Positions 1 to 7,676 of a DNA stretch of 64,000 bases are shown here, piece by piece. Under the pieces are notes generated by a model. That model ran no database searches. It saw only the letters and a list, made by a program, of their open reading frames with translations, and had not been told where the DNA came from. The position numbers and the translations under genes were made by a program. The DNA comes from Eubacterium barkeri (GTDB lineage: Bacteria; Bacillota; Clostridia; Eubacteriales; Eubacteriaceae): contig NZ_FNOU01000013.1 in the NCBI RefSeq assembly GCF_900107125.1, forward strand, positions 19,226 through 83,225, given 5' to 3'. Within the stretch, counting starts at the first letter, position 1, and each line of letters opens with the position of its first letter.

Positions 1-2
1 GA

Positions 3-755
3 CTTGGTGGGAAAGCGAATATTGTTGATGTCGATTGCTGTGCCACGCGATTGCGGTGTACCGTTAAGGATGCGAATAAGGTGAATCAGCCCATTCTGAA
101 ACAAAGCGGAGCGGCCGGAATTATTATAAAAGGCAATGGTGTCCAGGTTATCTATGGGCCAAGGGTATCTGCTATCAAATCAAATTTGGAAGACTTTTTA
201 GAAACACCCCTGGCCGATCAGTTGGAAATTGACAGCCTGCCGGCTTCTGGCCCCGCACTGCCTGATAAAAAAGAAGAGACTGCCTCTGAAAAGACTGGTT
301 TGGTAGAAACCTTTATCGCACCGATATCTGGTCGATTAGCTCCCATTGAAGAAACCCCGGATGAGGTTTTCAGTCAGAAGATGATGGGTGACGGTGTGGT
401 TATATTCCCAAAGGGGCATCAGGTATATGCACCCTGCAGTGGGACAATCAGCGTCTTCTTTCCGACCAAGCATGCCATTGGAATCACCAGTGACCATGGA
501 ACCGAGCTGTTAATCCATGTGGGCATTGATACGGTTAAACTGGATGGAAAGGGCTTTGAAGGTCATATTGAGCAAGGGCAGCACGTTGAGGCGGGAGACT
601 TGCTGTTGACCTTAGATCTGGACTTTCTTGAAGCAAACGTGCCGTCTACGGCAATCCCCATCATTTTTACCGATCTTCCAGCAACAAAGGAAATGGAAAT
701 AATAGCCAATGGAGAGATTAAAGATAAAGAAGATATTGTTAAAATAAATTCTTAA
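3..755 (+). CDS. PTS glucose/N-acetylglucosamine-type permease, EIIB-EIIA part (5' truncated by window)
   Basis: C-terminal part of a sugar phosphotransferase permease; the membrane EIIC domain lies outside the window. The reading frame is open from base 3, so there is no start here. The EIIB domain shows DCCATRLR, whose second Cys aligns with the phospho-cysteine of the family, followed by the usual GNGVQVIYGP strand. A linker of about 40 residues rich in acidic and small residues leads to an EIIA-Glc domain that starts at FIAPISGRL and contains GTELLIHVGIDTV with the phospho-histidine. The B-then-A order implies an EIICBA chain as in PtsG or NagE. EIIA passes phosphate from HPr to EIIB, which phosphorylates the incoming sugar. 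The sugar cannot be told from this part. A terminator follows, and the next gene is a GlcT/LicT-type antiterminator, which fits regulation of this permease. Confidence 0.93.
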   Translation, partial: LGGKANIVDVDCCATRLRCTVKDANKVNQPILKQSGAAGIIIKGNGVQVIYGPRVSAIKSNLEDFLETPLADQLEIDSLPASGPALPDKKEETASEKTGLVETFIAPISGRLAPIEETPDEVFSQKMMGDGVVIFPKGHQVYAPCSGTISVFFPTKHAIGITSDHGTELLIHVGIDTVKLDGKGFEGHIEQGQHVEAGDLLLTLDLDFLEANVPSTAIPIIFTDLPATKEMEIIANGEIKDKEDIVKINS

Positions 756-784
756 TAGTATAATACAATTAGATGTCCGTTAGA

Positions 785-820
785 AGAAGGCTGGAACATG
801 ATGTGCTCAGCCTTCTTTGT
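785..820 (+). terminator. Rho-independent terminator after the PTS gene
   Basis: A 9-bp perfect stem (785-793 with 808-816, AGAAGGCTG/CAGCCTTCT) and a 14-nt loop, followed by a short T-rich stretch. It lies between the PTS gene and the antiterminator gene. I could not find a convincing RAT antiterminator sequence overlapping it. Confidence 0.7.
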
Positions 821-853
821 ATTATGATCAGGATTGTAAATAGAGGGTGTGTC

Positions 854-1693
854 GTGTATTATATAAAAAAGGTTCTGAATAATAATGCCGTGGTTGTGGT
901 TGATATTCAGGAAAAGCAAGAGATTATTTTTATGGGAAAGGGAATTGGCTTTGGGAAAAAAGTAAACCATCCCTTTGAAGAAGGCCCGGGGTCTAAAAAG
1001 TATATTCTCAAACAGGCCACCGAAAAGGGATCCACAGATGATTTACTGAATTCCGTTAATCCCCTTTACGTTGAAATTGCAGGGGCCATTATCGATTTAT
1101 CAGAAGAAGCCTTTGGGGATACCGCCATCGATAATAACATCCTTTTGCCTTTGGCAGATCACATTGCCTTTTCTGTGGTGCGGATGCAGGCTAAAATGGC
1201 GATGCATAACCCCTTTGCAGAGGATATTCGGTTGCTCTATGAGGATGAATATGCCGTTGCCCTAAAAGCCAAAGACATTATTGAAGCGCGGACGGGCTTT
1301 TTTATTCCCGATGGGGAGTTGGGGTACATCACCTTATATATCCACTCCGCATTATGTGATATGGGGGTTTCCCAATCCCTGAAAATTACCAGCATCATCC
1401 GGGAAAGTGTCGATCGAATTCAGGAAGAATGTCAGATTGAAGAAATCGGAACCATTGCCTATAACCGGTTGCTGTATCATATTAAATGCATGATGACCAG
1501 AGCCAATAAAAATGAAGCGTTAAATCAGGATATGATTGCCTTTACAAAGGAAAAATGTGCCTATTCCTTTAATATTGCAAAGGCCATTTGCCATGGATTG
1601 GGGGAGGAGCTTGGGATGTGCTTTACTGAAACAGAAATCAGTTATCTCGCGCTTCATATTGAGCGGATTCGGACCAGCCCAAAGGACGATTAG
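854..1693 (+). CDS. BglG/GlcT-family transcription antiterminator with two PRD domains
   Basis: RNA-binding antiterminator of the BglG/SacY/LicT family, 279 aa. Residues 1-55 form the CAT RNA-binding domain (IKKVLNNNAVVVVD and GKGIGFGKK are typical). Two PTS regulation domains follow, with the conserved histidines visible in LADHIAF and LYIHSAL (PRD1) and LLYHIKC and ALHIERI (PRD2). Members bind a hairpin in target mRNA and prevent termination; PRD phosphorylation by HPr and the EII complex sets activity. I use the GTG at 854 because GAGGG lies just upstream and the protein then starts exactly where family members start. The longer reading frame from 773 would translate through the terminator hairpin. 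It lies directly behind a glucose-type EII gene, so a GlcT-like role is likely. Confidence 0.92.
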   Translation: MYYIKKVLNNNAVVVVDIQEKQEIIFMGKGIGFGKKVNHPFEEGPGSKKYILKQATEKGSTDDLLNSVNPLYVEIAGAIIDLSEEAFGDTAIDNNILLPLADHIAFSVVRMQAKMAMHNPFAEDIRLLYEDEYAVALKAKDIIEARTGFFIPDGELGYITLYIHSALCDMGVSQSLKITSIIRESVDRIQEECQIEEIGTIAYNRLLYHIKCMMTRANKNEALNQDMIAFTKEKCAYSFNIAKAICHGLGEELGMCFTETEISYLALHIERIRTSPKDD

Positions 1694-1701
1694 GAGGAAA
1701 A

Positions 1702-2874
1702 ATGCAACCAGAGCAAATAAAAGATTCACTCACACACTACCAAACAGAGGCACATAACCTGCGGCGTCAGCTCCATCAGATTCCTGAGCGTGGCTTCCAG
1801 GAATTTAAAACCCAGGCCTTTATCATGAATTATTTGGAAGGATTGGGTTTGAAACCAGAAAAAATCATTGGCACCGGTGTGGTTGTGTTTATCCCAGGAA
1901 ATGGGCTGTTCAATGAAACCGTCGCTTTTCGCTCTGATATGGATGGTTTGGATGGTACAGAGGATACGGGGCTTGAATATCCTTCCCGGAATGAGGGGAT
2001 GATGCATGCCTGTGGTCACGATGGCCATATGACTATGCTTTTAATCTTTGCGAAATTCCTGGTGGAGCATCCGGGGCTGATCCCCCGAAATATCCTGCTG
2101 GTGTTTCAGCCTGCGGAGGAAGGTCCCGGAGGGGCAAAGCCAATGGTGGAGAGCGGTGTTTTTGATCGTTTTGGTGTCGAGGCCATTTTCGGGACCCATC
2201 TCTTTCCCTTCATTAAAGAAGGGGTGGTGGCCACGGCCCCAGGCCCAATTATTGCCATGACTTCAGAGTTTTATATTGATATTTTAGGAAAGAGTGGTCA
2301 TGCGGCAAATCCGGATCAGTGCATCGACGCCATTGTAGCCAGTGCGGACTATATTTCTTCCCTGCAAAAAATCATCAGCCGGACCCTGAATCCCAGAGCA
2401 GAGGCTCTGCTCTCTGTAGGAACGATTGAAGGGGGGACCCGGATGAATGTTGTGGCTGATAAGGTGAGCCTTTCCGGGACGGTACGTTCCTTTGATGAAG
2501 AAATCCAAAAAGAAATGAAAGCCCGGATGGTAGAAATGGCCCGGGGGATTGAAATAATGTATGGCTGTACCATTAAGATTCGTTTTGACGATATGTATCC
2601 TCCGGTGAAAAATAATCCTGAGCTGTACGAAAAGGTTTGGCCCGTATTGGGTGAGCAGAAACAAATCTTCGAAAAACAAATGATCGCAGAAGATTTTGCC
2701 ATGTATGGAAAGAAAATACCAGCACTTTTTATGGGATTAGGCACCGGGAATGAAGAGAAAGGCTTTATCAATGGACTGCATTCTCCAAATTTTAATTTTG
2801 ATGAAAAGGTGCTATTGTCTGGGGTAGCGGTCTATTGTCACATTGCAATGAATGAAAGAGCTTATAAAGCATAG
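1702..2874 (+). CDS. M20-family amidohydrolase (N-acyl-amino-acid / IAA-amino-acid hydrolase type)
   Basis: Metal-dependent peptidase-family M20D enzyme of 390 aa, the normal length. The metal-binding motif HACGHDGH is at residues 102-109, the catalytic PAEEG at about 138-142, and a lid/dimerization domain occupies the middle. The family cleaves N-acyl or N-acetyl amino acids, hippurate and similar amides. A good Shine-Dalgarno (TAGGAGG) precedes the ATG, 8 bases after the antiterminator gene, so it is probably co-transcribed with it and with the methyltransferase that follows. An N-acetyl-diaminopimelate deacetylase role is formally possible, since the window encodes the acetylase branch of lysine synthesis (dapH), but the gene is not in that operon. 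Substrate is undecided. Confidence 0.88.
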   Translation: MQPEQIKDSLTHYQTEAHNLRRQLHQIPERGFQEFKTQAFIMNYLEGLGLKPEKIIGTGVVVFIPGNGLFNETVAFRSDMDGLDGTEDTGLEYPSRNEGMMHACGHDGHMTMLLIFAKFLVEHPGLIPRNILLVFQPAEEGPGGAKPMVESGVFDRFGVEAIFGTHLFPFIKEGVVATAPGPIIAMTSEFYIDILGKSGHAANPDQCIDAIVASADYISSLQKIISRTLNPRAEALLSVGTIEGGTRMNVVADKVSLSGTVRSFDEEIQKEMKARMVEMARGIEIMYGCTIKIRFDDMYPPVKNNPELYEKVWPVLGEQKQIFEKQMIAEDFAMYGKKIPALFMGLGTGNEEKGFINGLHSPNFNFDEKVLLSGVAVYCHIAMNERAYKA

Positions 2875-2882
2875 GGGGAAAT

Positions 2883-3626
2883 ATGTACGACGATTTTGCA
2901 CAGGTATACGACGCATTAATGACCGAAATCAATTATAAAGAATGGGCGGATTATCTTTTTCGCGTGATGCTCAATGCCAAAAATGAGGTGAAAACCATTT
3001 TGGAATTTGGTTGTGGTACAGGGAATATTACTCTGGAGCTTGCCCGAAAAGGCTATGAGATCACCGCAGTGGATCTTTCTGAAAATATGCTCACCGTAGC
3101 GGATGAGAAAATAGAGGAAGCCGGTTTAAATAATGTCCGCTTTTTTATGGGGGATATGAGTAACTTTGCCATTCAGGAAAAATTTGATGCGGTCATTTGC
3201 TGTTGTGATAGCGTTAATTATCTTCCGAACTTAGAGGCCTTTAATAATTTCATCAGCTGTAGTGTCGATGCTCTGAAGCCCGGTGGAATGCTGACCTTTG
3301 ATATGAATACTAAAACAAAATATCAGGAAGTCATTAAGGACAGAACCTTTGTGTATGATTTAGAGGATATTTTTTGTGTTTGGGAAAACGACCCCCATAT
3401 CGATGAAATGCGCATGGACTTTGACCTCTCCTTTTTTGTGGAACAGGAAAACGGGCTGTATCAACGGTTTGATGAAAAACAAAGCCAATATATCTATAGT
3501 GCTGAAGATATTTTTCATATATTAAAACGCCCGGATTTAATCAATCAGCGGGTGCATGCATTTGGTACATTTATTGCAGGTGGAAATGAAAATGACCGCA
3601 TACAATTTATAGCTGAGAAACGGTAG
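2883..3626 (+). CDS. Class I SAM-dependent methyltransferase
   Basis: 247 aa protein with the Rossmann SAM-binding motif I ILEFGCGTGNITLELA (about residues 39-54), an acidic residue ending strand 2 (ITAVDLSENML) and the motif II/post II region FDAVICCCDSVNYL. The tail resembles the YqeM/YdfB-type methyltransferases of Firmicutes with a small beta insert. The target is not recognisable. It starts 8 bases after the M20 gene with a GGGG-type ribosome site, so the two form one transcription unit that ends before the tRNA promoter. Confidence 0.85.
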   Translation: MYDDFAQVYDALMTEINYKEWADYLFRVMLNAKNEVKTILEFGCGTGNITLELARKGYEITAVDLSENMLTVADEKIEEAGLNNVRFFMGDMSNFAIQEKFDAVICCCDSVNYLPNLEAFNNFISCSVDALKPGGMLTFDMNTKTKYQEVIKDRTFVYDLEDIFCVWENDPHIDEMRMDFDLSFFVEQENGLYQRFDEKQSQYIYSAEDIFHILKRPDLINQRVHAFGTFIAGGNENDRIQFIAEKR

Positions 3627-3674
3627 TTTTATTAAGAATAGACAAAAATACTTAAAAATACTTGTAAAAAGCAG

Positions 3675-3703
3675 TTGACAATGAGTGCGGACTACCGTAT
3701 AAT
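3675..3703 (+). promoter_or_regulatory. Consensus SigA promoter of the tRNA cluster
   Basis: TTGACA at 3675-3680 and TATAAT at 3698-3703 with exactly 17 bp between them, both perfect consensus hexamers. The first tRNA begins 22 bases downstream of the -10. This is the strongest-looking promoter in the window and fits a stable-RNA operon. Confidence 0.9.
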
Positions 3704-3724
3704 AAGGTTCGTACTCGTTGTGAT

Positions 3725-3800
3725 GGTCGCTTAGCTCAGCTGGGAGAGCACCTGCCTTACAAGCAGGGGGTCACAGGTTCGAGCCCTGTAGCGACCACCA
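3725..3800 (+). tRNA. tRNA-Val (anticodon TAC)
   Basis: Full cloverleaf: acceptor GGTCGCT paired with AGCGACC, D arm with AGCTGGGAGAGC, anticodon loop CTTACAA giving TAC, T arm with GGTTCGAGCC, and an encoded CCA end. First gene of the cluster. Confidence 0.97.
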
Positions 3801-3829
3801 TTTTACGTAAGCGAACCGCTAATACACAT

Positions 3830-3928
3830 ACGGCACAGCCGTGAATGCGTGTCGGGCAGGAAGTGCCCGAAATACATTGTGCATGGTGTGTCTCACGGTG
3901 AACATGCAAGTACAAAAAAGTAACATGC
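3830..3928 (+). other. Spacer with two hairpins between tRNA-Val and tRNA-Asp
   Basis: The 128-base gap between the first two tRNAs holds two short hairpins: ACGGC/GCCGT near 3830-3842 and TCGGGCA/TGCCCGA at 3852-3858 and 3864-3870. Neither is followed by a T run, so they look like processing or spacer structures rather than terminators. No ORF with a ribosome site is present. Confidence 0.45.
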
Positions 3929-4005
3929 GGCCTGGTAGTTCAGTTGGTTAGAATGCCAGCCTGTCACGCTGGAGGTCGAGAGTTCGAGTCTCTTCCAGGT
4001 CGCCA
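3929..4005 (+). tRNA. tRNA-Asp (anticodon GTC)
   Basis: Acceptor GGCCTGG pairs with CCAGGTC, D loop CAGTTGGTTAG, anticodon loop CTGTCAC in a CCAGC/GCTGG stem giving GTC, T arm with AGTTCGAGTCT, and an encoded CCA. Confidence 0.97.
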
Positions 4006-4008
4006 TAT

Positions 4009-4084
4009 GCCCAGATAGCTCAGTCGGTAGAGCAGGGGACTGAAAATCCCCGTGTCGGTGGTTCGATTCCGCCTCTGGGCACCA
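4009..4084 (+). tRNA. tRNA-Phe (anticodon GAA)
   Basis: Acceptor GCCCAGA pairs with TCTGGGC, anticodon stem GGGGA/TCCCC with loop CTGAAAA giving GAA, T arm GGTGG/CCGCC, discriminator A and encoded CCA. Only 3 bases separate it from tRNA-Asp. Confidence 0.97.
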
Positions 4085-4106
4085 CTAATAATAAATAAAG
4101 TAATGT

Positions 4107-4165
4107 TTATAAGCGGAAATGGCTTAGTGGGAGTGTTTAGCACTCTTGAAGTGTTGGCACGAAGA
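4107..4165 (+). pseudogene. Decayed 5' half of a tRNA-Gly gene
   Basis: TTATAAGCGGAAATGGCTTAGTGG at this position repeats the start of the intact tRNA-Gly and its upstream bases (about 4179-4200) with two changes. After the D arm the similarity is lost: the anticodon-like arm AGCAC/GTGTT has a C at position 33, and there is no T arm, no acceptor 3' strand and no CCA. It looks like a partial tandem duplication of the neighbouring tRNA-Gly that has since decayed. Confidence 0.6.
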
Positions 4166-4183
4166 AAAGAATGATCGTTATAA

Positions 4184-4258
4184 GCGGAAGTGGCTCAGTG
4201 GTAGAGCATCGCCTTGCCAAGGCGAGGGTCGCGAGTTCAAATCTCGTCTTCCGCTCCA
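4184..4258 (+). tRNA. tRNA-Gly (anticodon GCC)
   Basis: Acceptor GCGGAAG pairs with CTTCCGC, short D loop AGTGGTAGAGC typical of tRNA-Gly, anticodon loop TTGCCAA giving GCC, T arm with GAGTTCAAATCTC, T discriminator and encoded CCA. Confidence 0.97.
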
Positions 4259-4281
4259 TTTTTTTGTTTAGAAAAAGTTTC

Positions 4282-4355
4282 GGTGCTATAGCCAAGCGGT
4301 AAGGCAAAGGTCTGCAACACCTCTATCCCCAGTTCGATTCTGGGTAGCACCTCCA
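4282..4355 (+). tRNA. tRNA-Cys (anticodon GCA)
   Basis: Acceptor GGTGCTA pairs with TAGCACC, anticodon loop CTGCAAC giving GCA, T arm CCCAG/CTGGG, discriminator T (the U73 identity base of tRNA-Cys) and encoded CCA. Confidence 0.97.
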
Positions 4356-4363
4356 TACATCCT

Positions 4364-4437
4364 GCGGGTGTAGCTCAATGGTAGAGCCCCAGCTTCCCAA
4401 GCTGGTTACGAGGGTTCGATTCCCTTCACCCGCTCCA
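4364..4437 (+). tRNA. tRNA-Gly (anticodon CCC)
   Basis: Acceptor GCGGGTG pairs with CACCCGC, anticodon stem CCAGC/GCTGG with loop TTCCCAA giving CCC, T arm with GGGTTCGATTCCC and encoded CCA. Last gene of the cluster. Confidence 0.96.
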
Positions 4438-4471
4438 TTTAAAATGAAGCGGAAAACCGCATAAACAAAGG

Positions 4472-4502
4472 ACTCCTGGTCGAATCGGCCGGGAGTTTTT
4501 TT
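4472..4502 (+). terminator. Terminator of the tRNA operon
   Basis: Stem ACTCCTGG (4472-4479) with CCGGGAGT (4489-4496), one G-T pair, followed by a run of T. It also separates the operon from the convergent radical SAM gene. Confidence 0.85.
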
Positions 4503-4508
4503 GATTGC

Positions 4509-5402
4509 CTACATATCAAAGAAAGTCAATTGTTCAGAAAGATACGGTGCCTTATACGTACGGATGATATCAGCCATGTTAAAGAGAAGATTTTGTTGTG
4601 CGCATAAGCCTTTAAAATCGTACCACAGCGCCTTGGCTTCGGGGCAATGACATTCATAGGCGCTGCCAAAAGCTTTGGCATAACGTTCGGGTAAGCGGGC
4701 GTGGGGGAAGGCCTGTCGCAAAGCATTAAAATACCATTCCCGTTGATTTTCCCGAAGGGTGACACCAAAGGCGGGATAAATAAAACGAGCACCCGCCGAC
4801 GCACAGCCTTCAATTAATTGGGCAATAGCTTGGACATCATCCTCAATAAAAGGTAACACCGGCATGAGTAAAACCCCGCAAAAAATACCGGCTTTAGCCA
4901 GGGCCTCAATGGCTTTTAACCGCTGGGTGGGTGAGGGGGCCCGGGGCTCCACCTTAGCAGCCAGTGCATCGGAAATTGTGGTAAGGGTTATTTTACAAAG
5001 GACAGGGGAGTGGTGCGCCATGGACTGCAGCACGGGAATATCCCGGGTGATTAAATCGCTTTTGGTGGCAATGGCAACCCCAAAATGATAGCGATCGAGG
5101 AGACTCAGAGCAGCCTGGGTTAACTTGAATTTCTGCTCTTGGGGGTTATAGGGATCGCTCATAGCACCTGTTGCCACAACGCCCTTTTTTTGTTTGGAGC
5201 GCAGCTCAGACTGGATAAGGCTGGTGCTGTCTGCCTTGGCACGAACGGTATCAAAATCCGTCATTCCGTAGCAGGAAGAACGGCTGTCGCAATAAATACA
5301 CCCATGGGAGCAGCCGCGGTAAATATTCATATTATAATCGGAACCAAACCAGGCATCGCTGCGGGTCCGTGTGATGATGTGTTTGACTTCTAACATTTCC
5401 AT
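4509..5402 (-). CDS. SPL-family (spore photoproduct lyase-like) radical SAM protein
   Basis: 297 aa radical SAM enzyme. The cluster-binding cysteines are in CSHGCIYC (Cys31, 35, 38), preceded by MNIYRGC, and the SPL-like signatures GAMSDPYNPQE and LPFIEDD follow. This group is annotated as SPL-like or Rv2578c-like; true spore photoproduct lyase is a different branch, and the substrate here is not known. I start at the ATG at 5402 because family members begin with this MExxEVK segment. A longer frame to 5510 has no ribosome site and family similarity stops before it. There is no Shine-Dalgarno before 5402 either, while a -10-like TATAAT ends only 6 bases upstream, so the message may be leaderless. 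The gene is alone, convergent with the tRNAs and divergent from the lysine-riboswitch operon. Confidence 0.82.
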   Translation of the reverse strand: MEMLEVKHIITRTRSDAWFGSDYNMNIYRGCSHGCIYCDSRSSCYGMTDFDTVRAKADSTSLIQSELRSKQKKGVVATGAMSDPYNPQEQKFKLTQAALSLLDRYHFGVAIATKSDLITRDIPVLQSMAHHSPVLCKITLTTISDALAAKVEPRAPSPTQRLKAIEALAKAGIFCGVLLMPVLPFIEDDVQAIAQLIEGCASAGARFIYPAFGVTLRENQREWYFNALRQAFPHARLPERYAKAFGSAYECHCPEAKALWYDFKGLCAQQNLLFNMADIIRTYKAPYLSEQLTFFDM

Positions 5403-5408
5403 AGAACT

Positions 5409-5437
5409 ATTATAGTGTAAAAAATGACAGCTTTCAT
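5409..5437 (-). promoter_or_regulatory. Putative promoter of the radical SAM gene
   Basis: On the minus strand TATAAT occupies 5414 down to 5409, with a weak -35 (ATGAAA) 17 bases upstream. The expected transcription start falls on or next to the chosen ATG. Confidence 0.45.
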
Positions 5438-5514
5438 TAAAAACTTGATGTATTTGAAATTGGGGGTTTCTTTTCATCGGGACATCTGTTACAATTAGCC
5501 CATAACTCAATAAG

Positions 5515-5680
5515 TAAAGATAGAGGCGCGTGCTTTAAAAGTAGCCACCAGGATCAGGGCAAGCTGATGTGACGGGTGGTGAAAGGGAAGGACGCCGAAG
5601 GGCATGGTATTTGTCGATCATGTTCCTGGGCTCATTGTTAAGAGCAATGGGACTGTCATCGGAAGATGGAGTGCTATCAA
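5515..5680 (+). promoter_or_regulatory. Lysine riboswitch (L box)
   Basis: Leader of the asd-dap-lysC operon. The conserved L-box blocks are present in order: GATAGAGGCGCG with AGTAG, GGTGAAAGGGAAG, GACGCCGAAG, and a closing TGCTATC that pairs with GATAG at 5519-5523 to form P1. A -10-like TACAAT is at 5490-5495. Lysine binding to this class stabilises the aptamer and permits the downstream terminator, lowering lysine synthesis. Confidence 0.93.
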
Positions 5681-5717
5681 TCTCAATAAAGGCGTTTTTG
5701 GCGCTGTGACTTTGAAT

Positions 5718-5743
5718 AGCTGGTATCTTTACTAGCTTTTTTT
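5718..5743 (+). terminator. Lysine-riboswitch expression platform (intrinsic terminator)
   Basis: AGCTGGTA (5718-5725), a 4-base loop and TACTAGCT (5730-5737), then seven T. It lies between the aptamer and asd, so it is the likely lysine-controlled terminator. Confidence 0.88.
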
Positions 5744-5767
5744 AATATATTGACACAGGAGGTCGCT

Positions 5768-6766
5768 ATGAAAAAGTATAATGTCGCTGTTGTTGGTGCA
5801 ACAGGTATGGTTGGTCAGAAAATGTTGGAAGTCTTAGAGGAATTAAAATTCCCGGTGGAAAACCTCTATCCCATGGCTTCTGCACGTTCAGCCGGGAAAA
5901 AAATTACCTTTGCGGGGAAGGAATACGAAGTTGAGGAATTAACACCTGAAGCCTTCGATAAGGATATTGATGTGGCATTATTTTCAGCCGGCGGCGGAAC
6001 CAGTGAAAAATTTGCCCCGGAGGCAGCTAAGCGTGGTGTCATCGTTATTGATAACAGCTCTGCCTGGCGCATGGACCCAGAAGTCCCTCTGGTGGTTCCA
6101 GAAGTTAACCCGGAGGATTTAAAGTGGCATAAAAATATTATTGCCAATCCGAATTGCTCCACCATTCAGGCCATGGTTCCCTTGAAACCTCTTAATGAAA
6201 ACTATGGGATTGCGCGGATTGTTTACTCCACCTACCAGGCTGTTTCTGGCGCTGGGGTCAAGGGGTATCAGGATTTAGAGAATGGTATCCAGGGGGAAGA
6301 ACCCCAGAAATTCCCGCATCCCATTGCCTTTAACTGTCTTCCCCATATTGACGATTTCCTTCCCAATGGCTATACCAAGGAGGAAATGAAAATGGTGAAT
6401 GAAACCCACAAAATTCTTCATGATGATTCCATTGCCATTACTGCAACGACCGTTCGGGTACCGGTGTACAACAGCCACTCCGAAAGCATTAACTGTGAAC
6501 TTCGAAAACCTTTTGAGGTTGAAGAGATCCAGAAAATGTGGGAAGAAACCCCAGGCTGTATTGTCCAGGATAATCCGGCGGAAAATGTCTATCCCATGGC
6601 TGTTACCGCCACAGGGACCAATGAGGTCTATGTTGGGCGGATTCGCCGGGACTTCAGTATTGAAAATGGTTTAAATTTCTGGTGTGTGGCCGATAATATC
6701 CGTAAGGGCGCAGCCGCCAATGCGGTACAGATCGCCTTTGCTCTGATTGATCAGGGCTTGATTTAA
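5768..6766 (+). CDS. asd: Aspartate-semialdehyde dehydrogenase
   Basis: Reduces L-aspartyl-4-phosphate to aspartate semialdehyde with NADPH, the second step of the aspartate pathway. The protein is 332 aa. Residues 6-20 hold the nucleotide-binding VGATGMVGQ, the catalytic cysteine is Cys130 in IANPNCSTIQ, and the C-terminal active-site region contains VPVYNSHSE. The ATG at 5768 follows AGGAGG at the right distance; the longer frame from a TTG at 5750 would include the ribosome site. First gene of the lysine-riboswitch operon; dapA follows after 25 bases. Confidence 0.96.
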   Translation: MKKYNVAVVGATGMVGQKMLEVLEELKFPVENLYPMASARSAGKKITFAGKEYEVEELTPEAFDKDIDVALFSAGGGTSEKFAPEAAKRGVIVIDNSSAWRMDPEVPLVVPEVNPEDLKWHKNIIANPNCSTIQAMVPLKPLNENYGIARIVYSTYQAVSGAGVKGYQDLENGIQGEEPQKFPHPIAFNCLPHIDDFLPNGYTKEEMKMVNETHKILHDDSIAITATTVRVPVYNSHSESINCELRKPFEVEEIQKMWEETPGCIVQDNPAENVYPMAVTATGTNEVYVGRIRRDFSIENGLNFWCVADNIRKGAAANAVQIAFALIDQGLI

Positions 6767-6791
6767 GAGTAGGATACAAAGGAGAATAATC

Positions 6792-7676
6792 ATGTCACGT
6801 ATATTTACAGGGAGCTGTGTTGCCCTCGTCACTCCTTTTCGAGATGGCGCTGTGGATTGGGATCGCTTCCGGGAGCTCATCGATTGGCATATTGACCAGG
6901 GAACCGATGCCTTGCTCATCGCAGGGACAACGGGTGAAACCTCGACCTTAACGGATCAGGAGCATTTGGATCTGCTTCAGGTGGCTGGTGAGCAAATTGC
7001 CGGCCGGGTACCCTATATTGCAGGAACTGGCAGTAATGATACAGCCTATTCCATCATGCTCACCGAGCATGCCAAGAAGAACCATGCCGATGCCGCATTG
7101 GTCATTAATCCTTATTACAATAAGTCCACTCAAAAGGGGATTTATGTCCACATTAAGGCCATTGCTGAAACCGTGGATTTACCCGTCATCGTCTATAATG
7201 TACCCAGTCGGACCGGGGCCAATATCACTGTGGATACCTTTAAAAAACTCAGCCAGGTGAATAACGTGGTCGGTGTGAAGGAAGCCAGCGGGAATATCAG
7301 CCAAATATCAGAAATCATCGAAACCTGTGGGCCGGATTTCACGGTATACAGTGGCAATGATGATCAGGTTTTGCCGATTTTGTCCTTAGGTGGAAAGGGT
7401 GTGATTTCCGTCACTGCGAATATCCTACCAAAGGCGATGCATGATTTAGTGATGGCATACCTCGAGGGGGATGTGGAAAAAGCCCGTCAGCTGCAGTTCC
7501 ACACCAATATTCTCAACCGGGCCATGTTCTATGAAACCAACCCTATTCCCGTAAAAACAGCCATGGGTATTTTAGGCAGAGATACGGGTGAAATGCGGTT
7601 ACCCTTAGTGGAAATGGATGAAGATAATAAAGAACGTTTAATCCTGGCCCTTAAGGAATACGGAGGACTGCTCTGA
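6792..7676 (+). CDS. dapA: 4-hydroxy-tetrahydrodipicolinate synthase
   Basis: Condenses pyruvate with aspartate semialdehyde, the committed step to diaminopimelate and lysine. 294 aa (beta/alpha)8 barrel. The substrate loop GTTGETSTL is at 46-54, Tyr135 lies in VYNVPSRTG, and the Schiff-base Lys163 lies in VVGVKEASGN. GGAGAA precedes the ATG. Its stop overlaps the start of dapB. Confidence 0.97.
   Translation: MSRIFTGSCVALVTPFRDGAVDWDRFRELIDWHIDQGTDALLIAGTTGETSTLTDQEHLDLLQVAGEQIAGRVPYIAGTGSNDTAYSIMLTEHAKKNHADAALVINPYYNKSTQKGIYVHIKAIAETVDLPVIVYNVPSRTGANITVDTFKKLSQVNNVVGVKEASGNISQISEIIETCGPDFTVYSGNDDQVLPILSLGGKGVISVTANILPKAMHDLVMAYLEGDVEKARQLQFHTNILNRAMFYETNPIPVKTAMGILGRDTGEMRLPLVEMDEDNKERLILALKEYGGLL

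Noticed and set aside
773..853. N-terminal extension of the antiterminator from ATG 773
   Set aside because: It would be translated through the terminator hairpin at 785-816; the GTG at 854 has a ribosome site and gives the family-typical N-terminus.
784..853. RAT antiterminator-binding site upstream of the antiterminator gene
   Set aside because: The terminator is clear but no sequence with the two-loop RAT pattern overlapping its 5' arm could be recognised.
1702..2874. M20 enzyme as the N-acetyl-diaminopimelate deacetylase of the lysine pathway
   Set aside because: Possible by family and by presence of dapH, but it is in the PTS/antiterminator unit without the lysine riboswitch; no sequence feature I can see decides it.
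3841..3928. Hairpins between tRNA-Val and tRNA-Asp as a terminator or a riboswitch
   Set aside because: No T run follows and the tRNAs downstream have no promoter of their own; best seen as spacer structure.
5403..5510. N-terminal extension of the radical SAM protein to 5510
   Set aside because: No ribosome site, no family similarity in the extra 36 residues, and it overlaps the promoter region of the lysine riboswitch.
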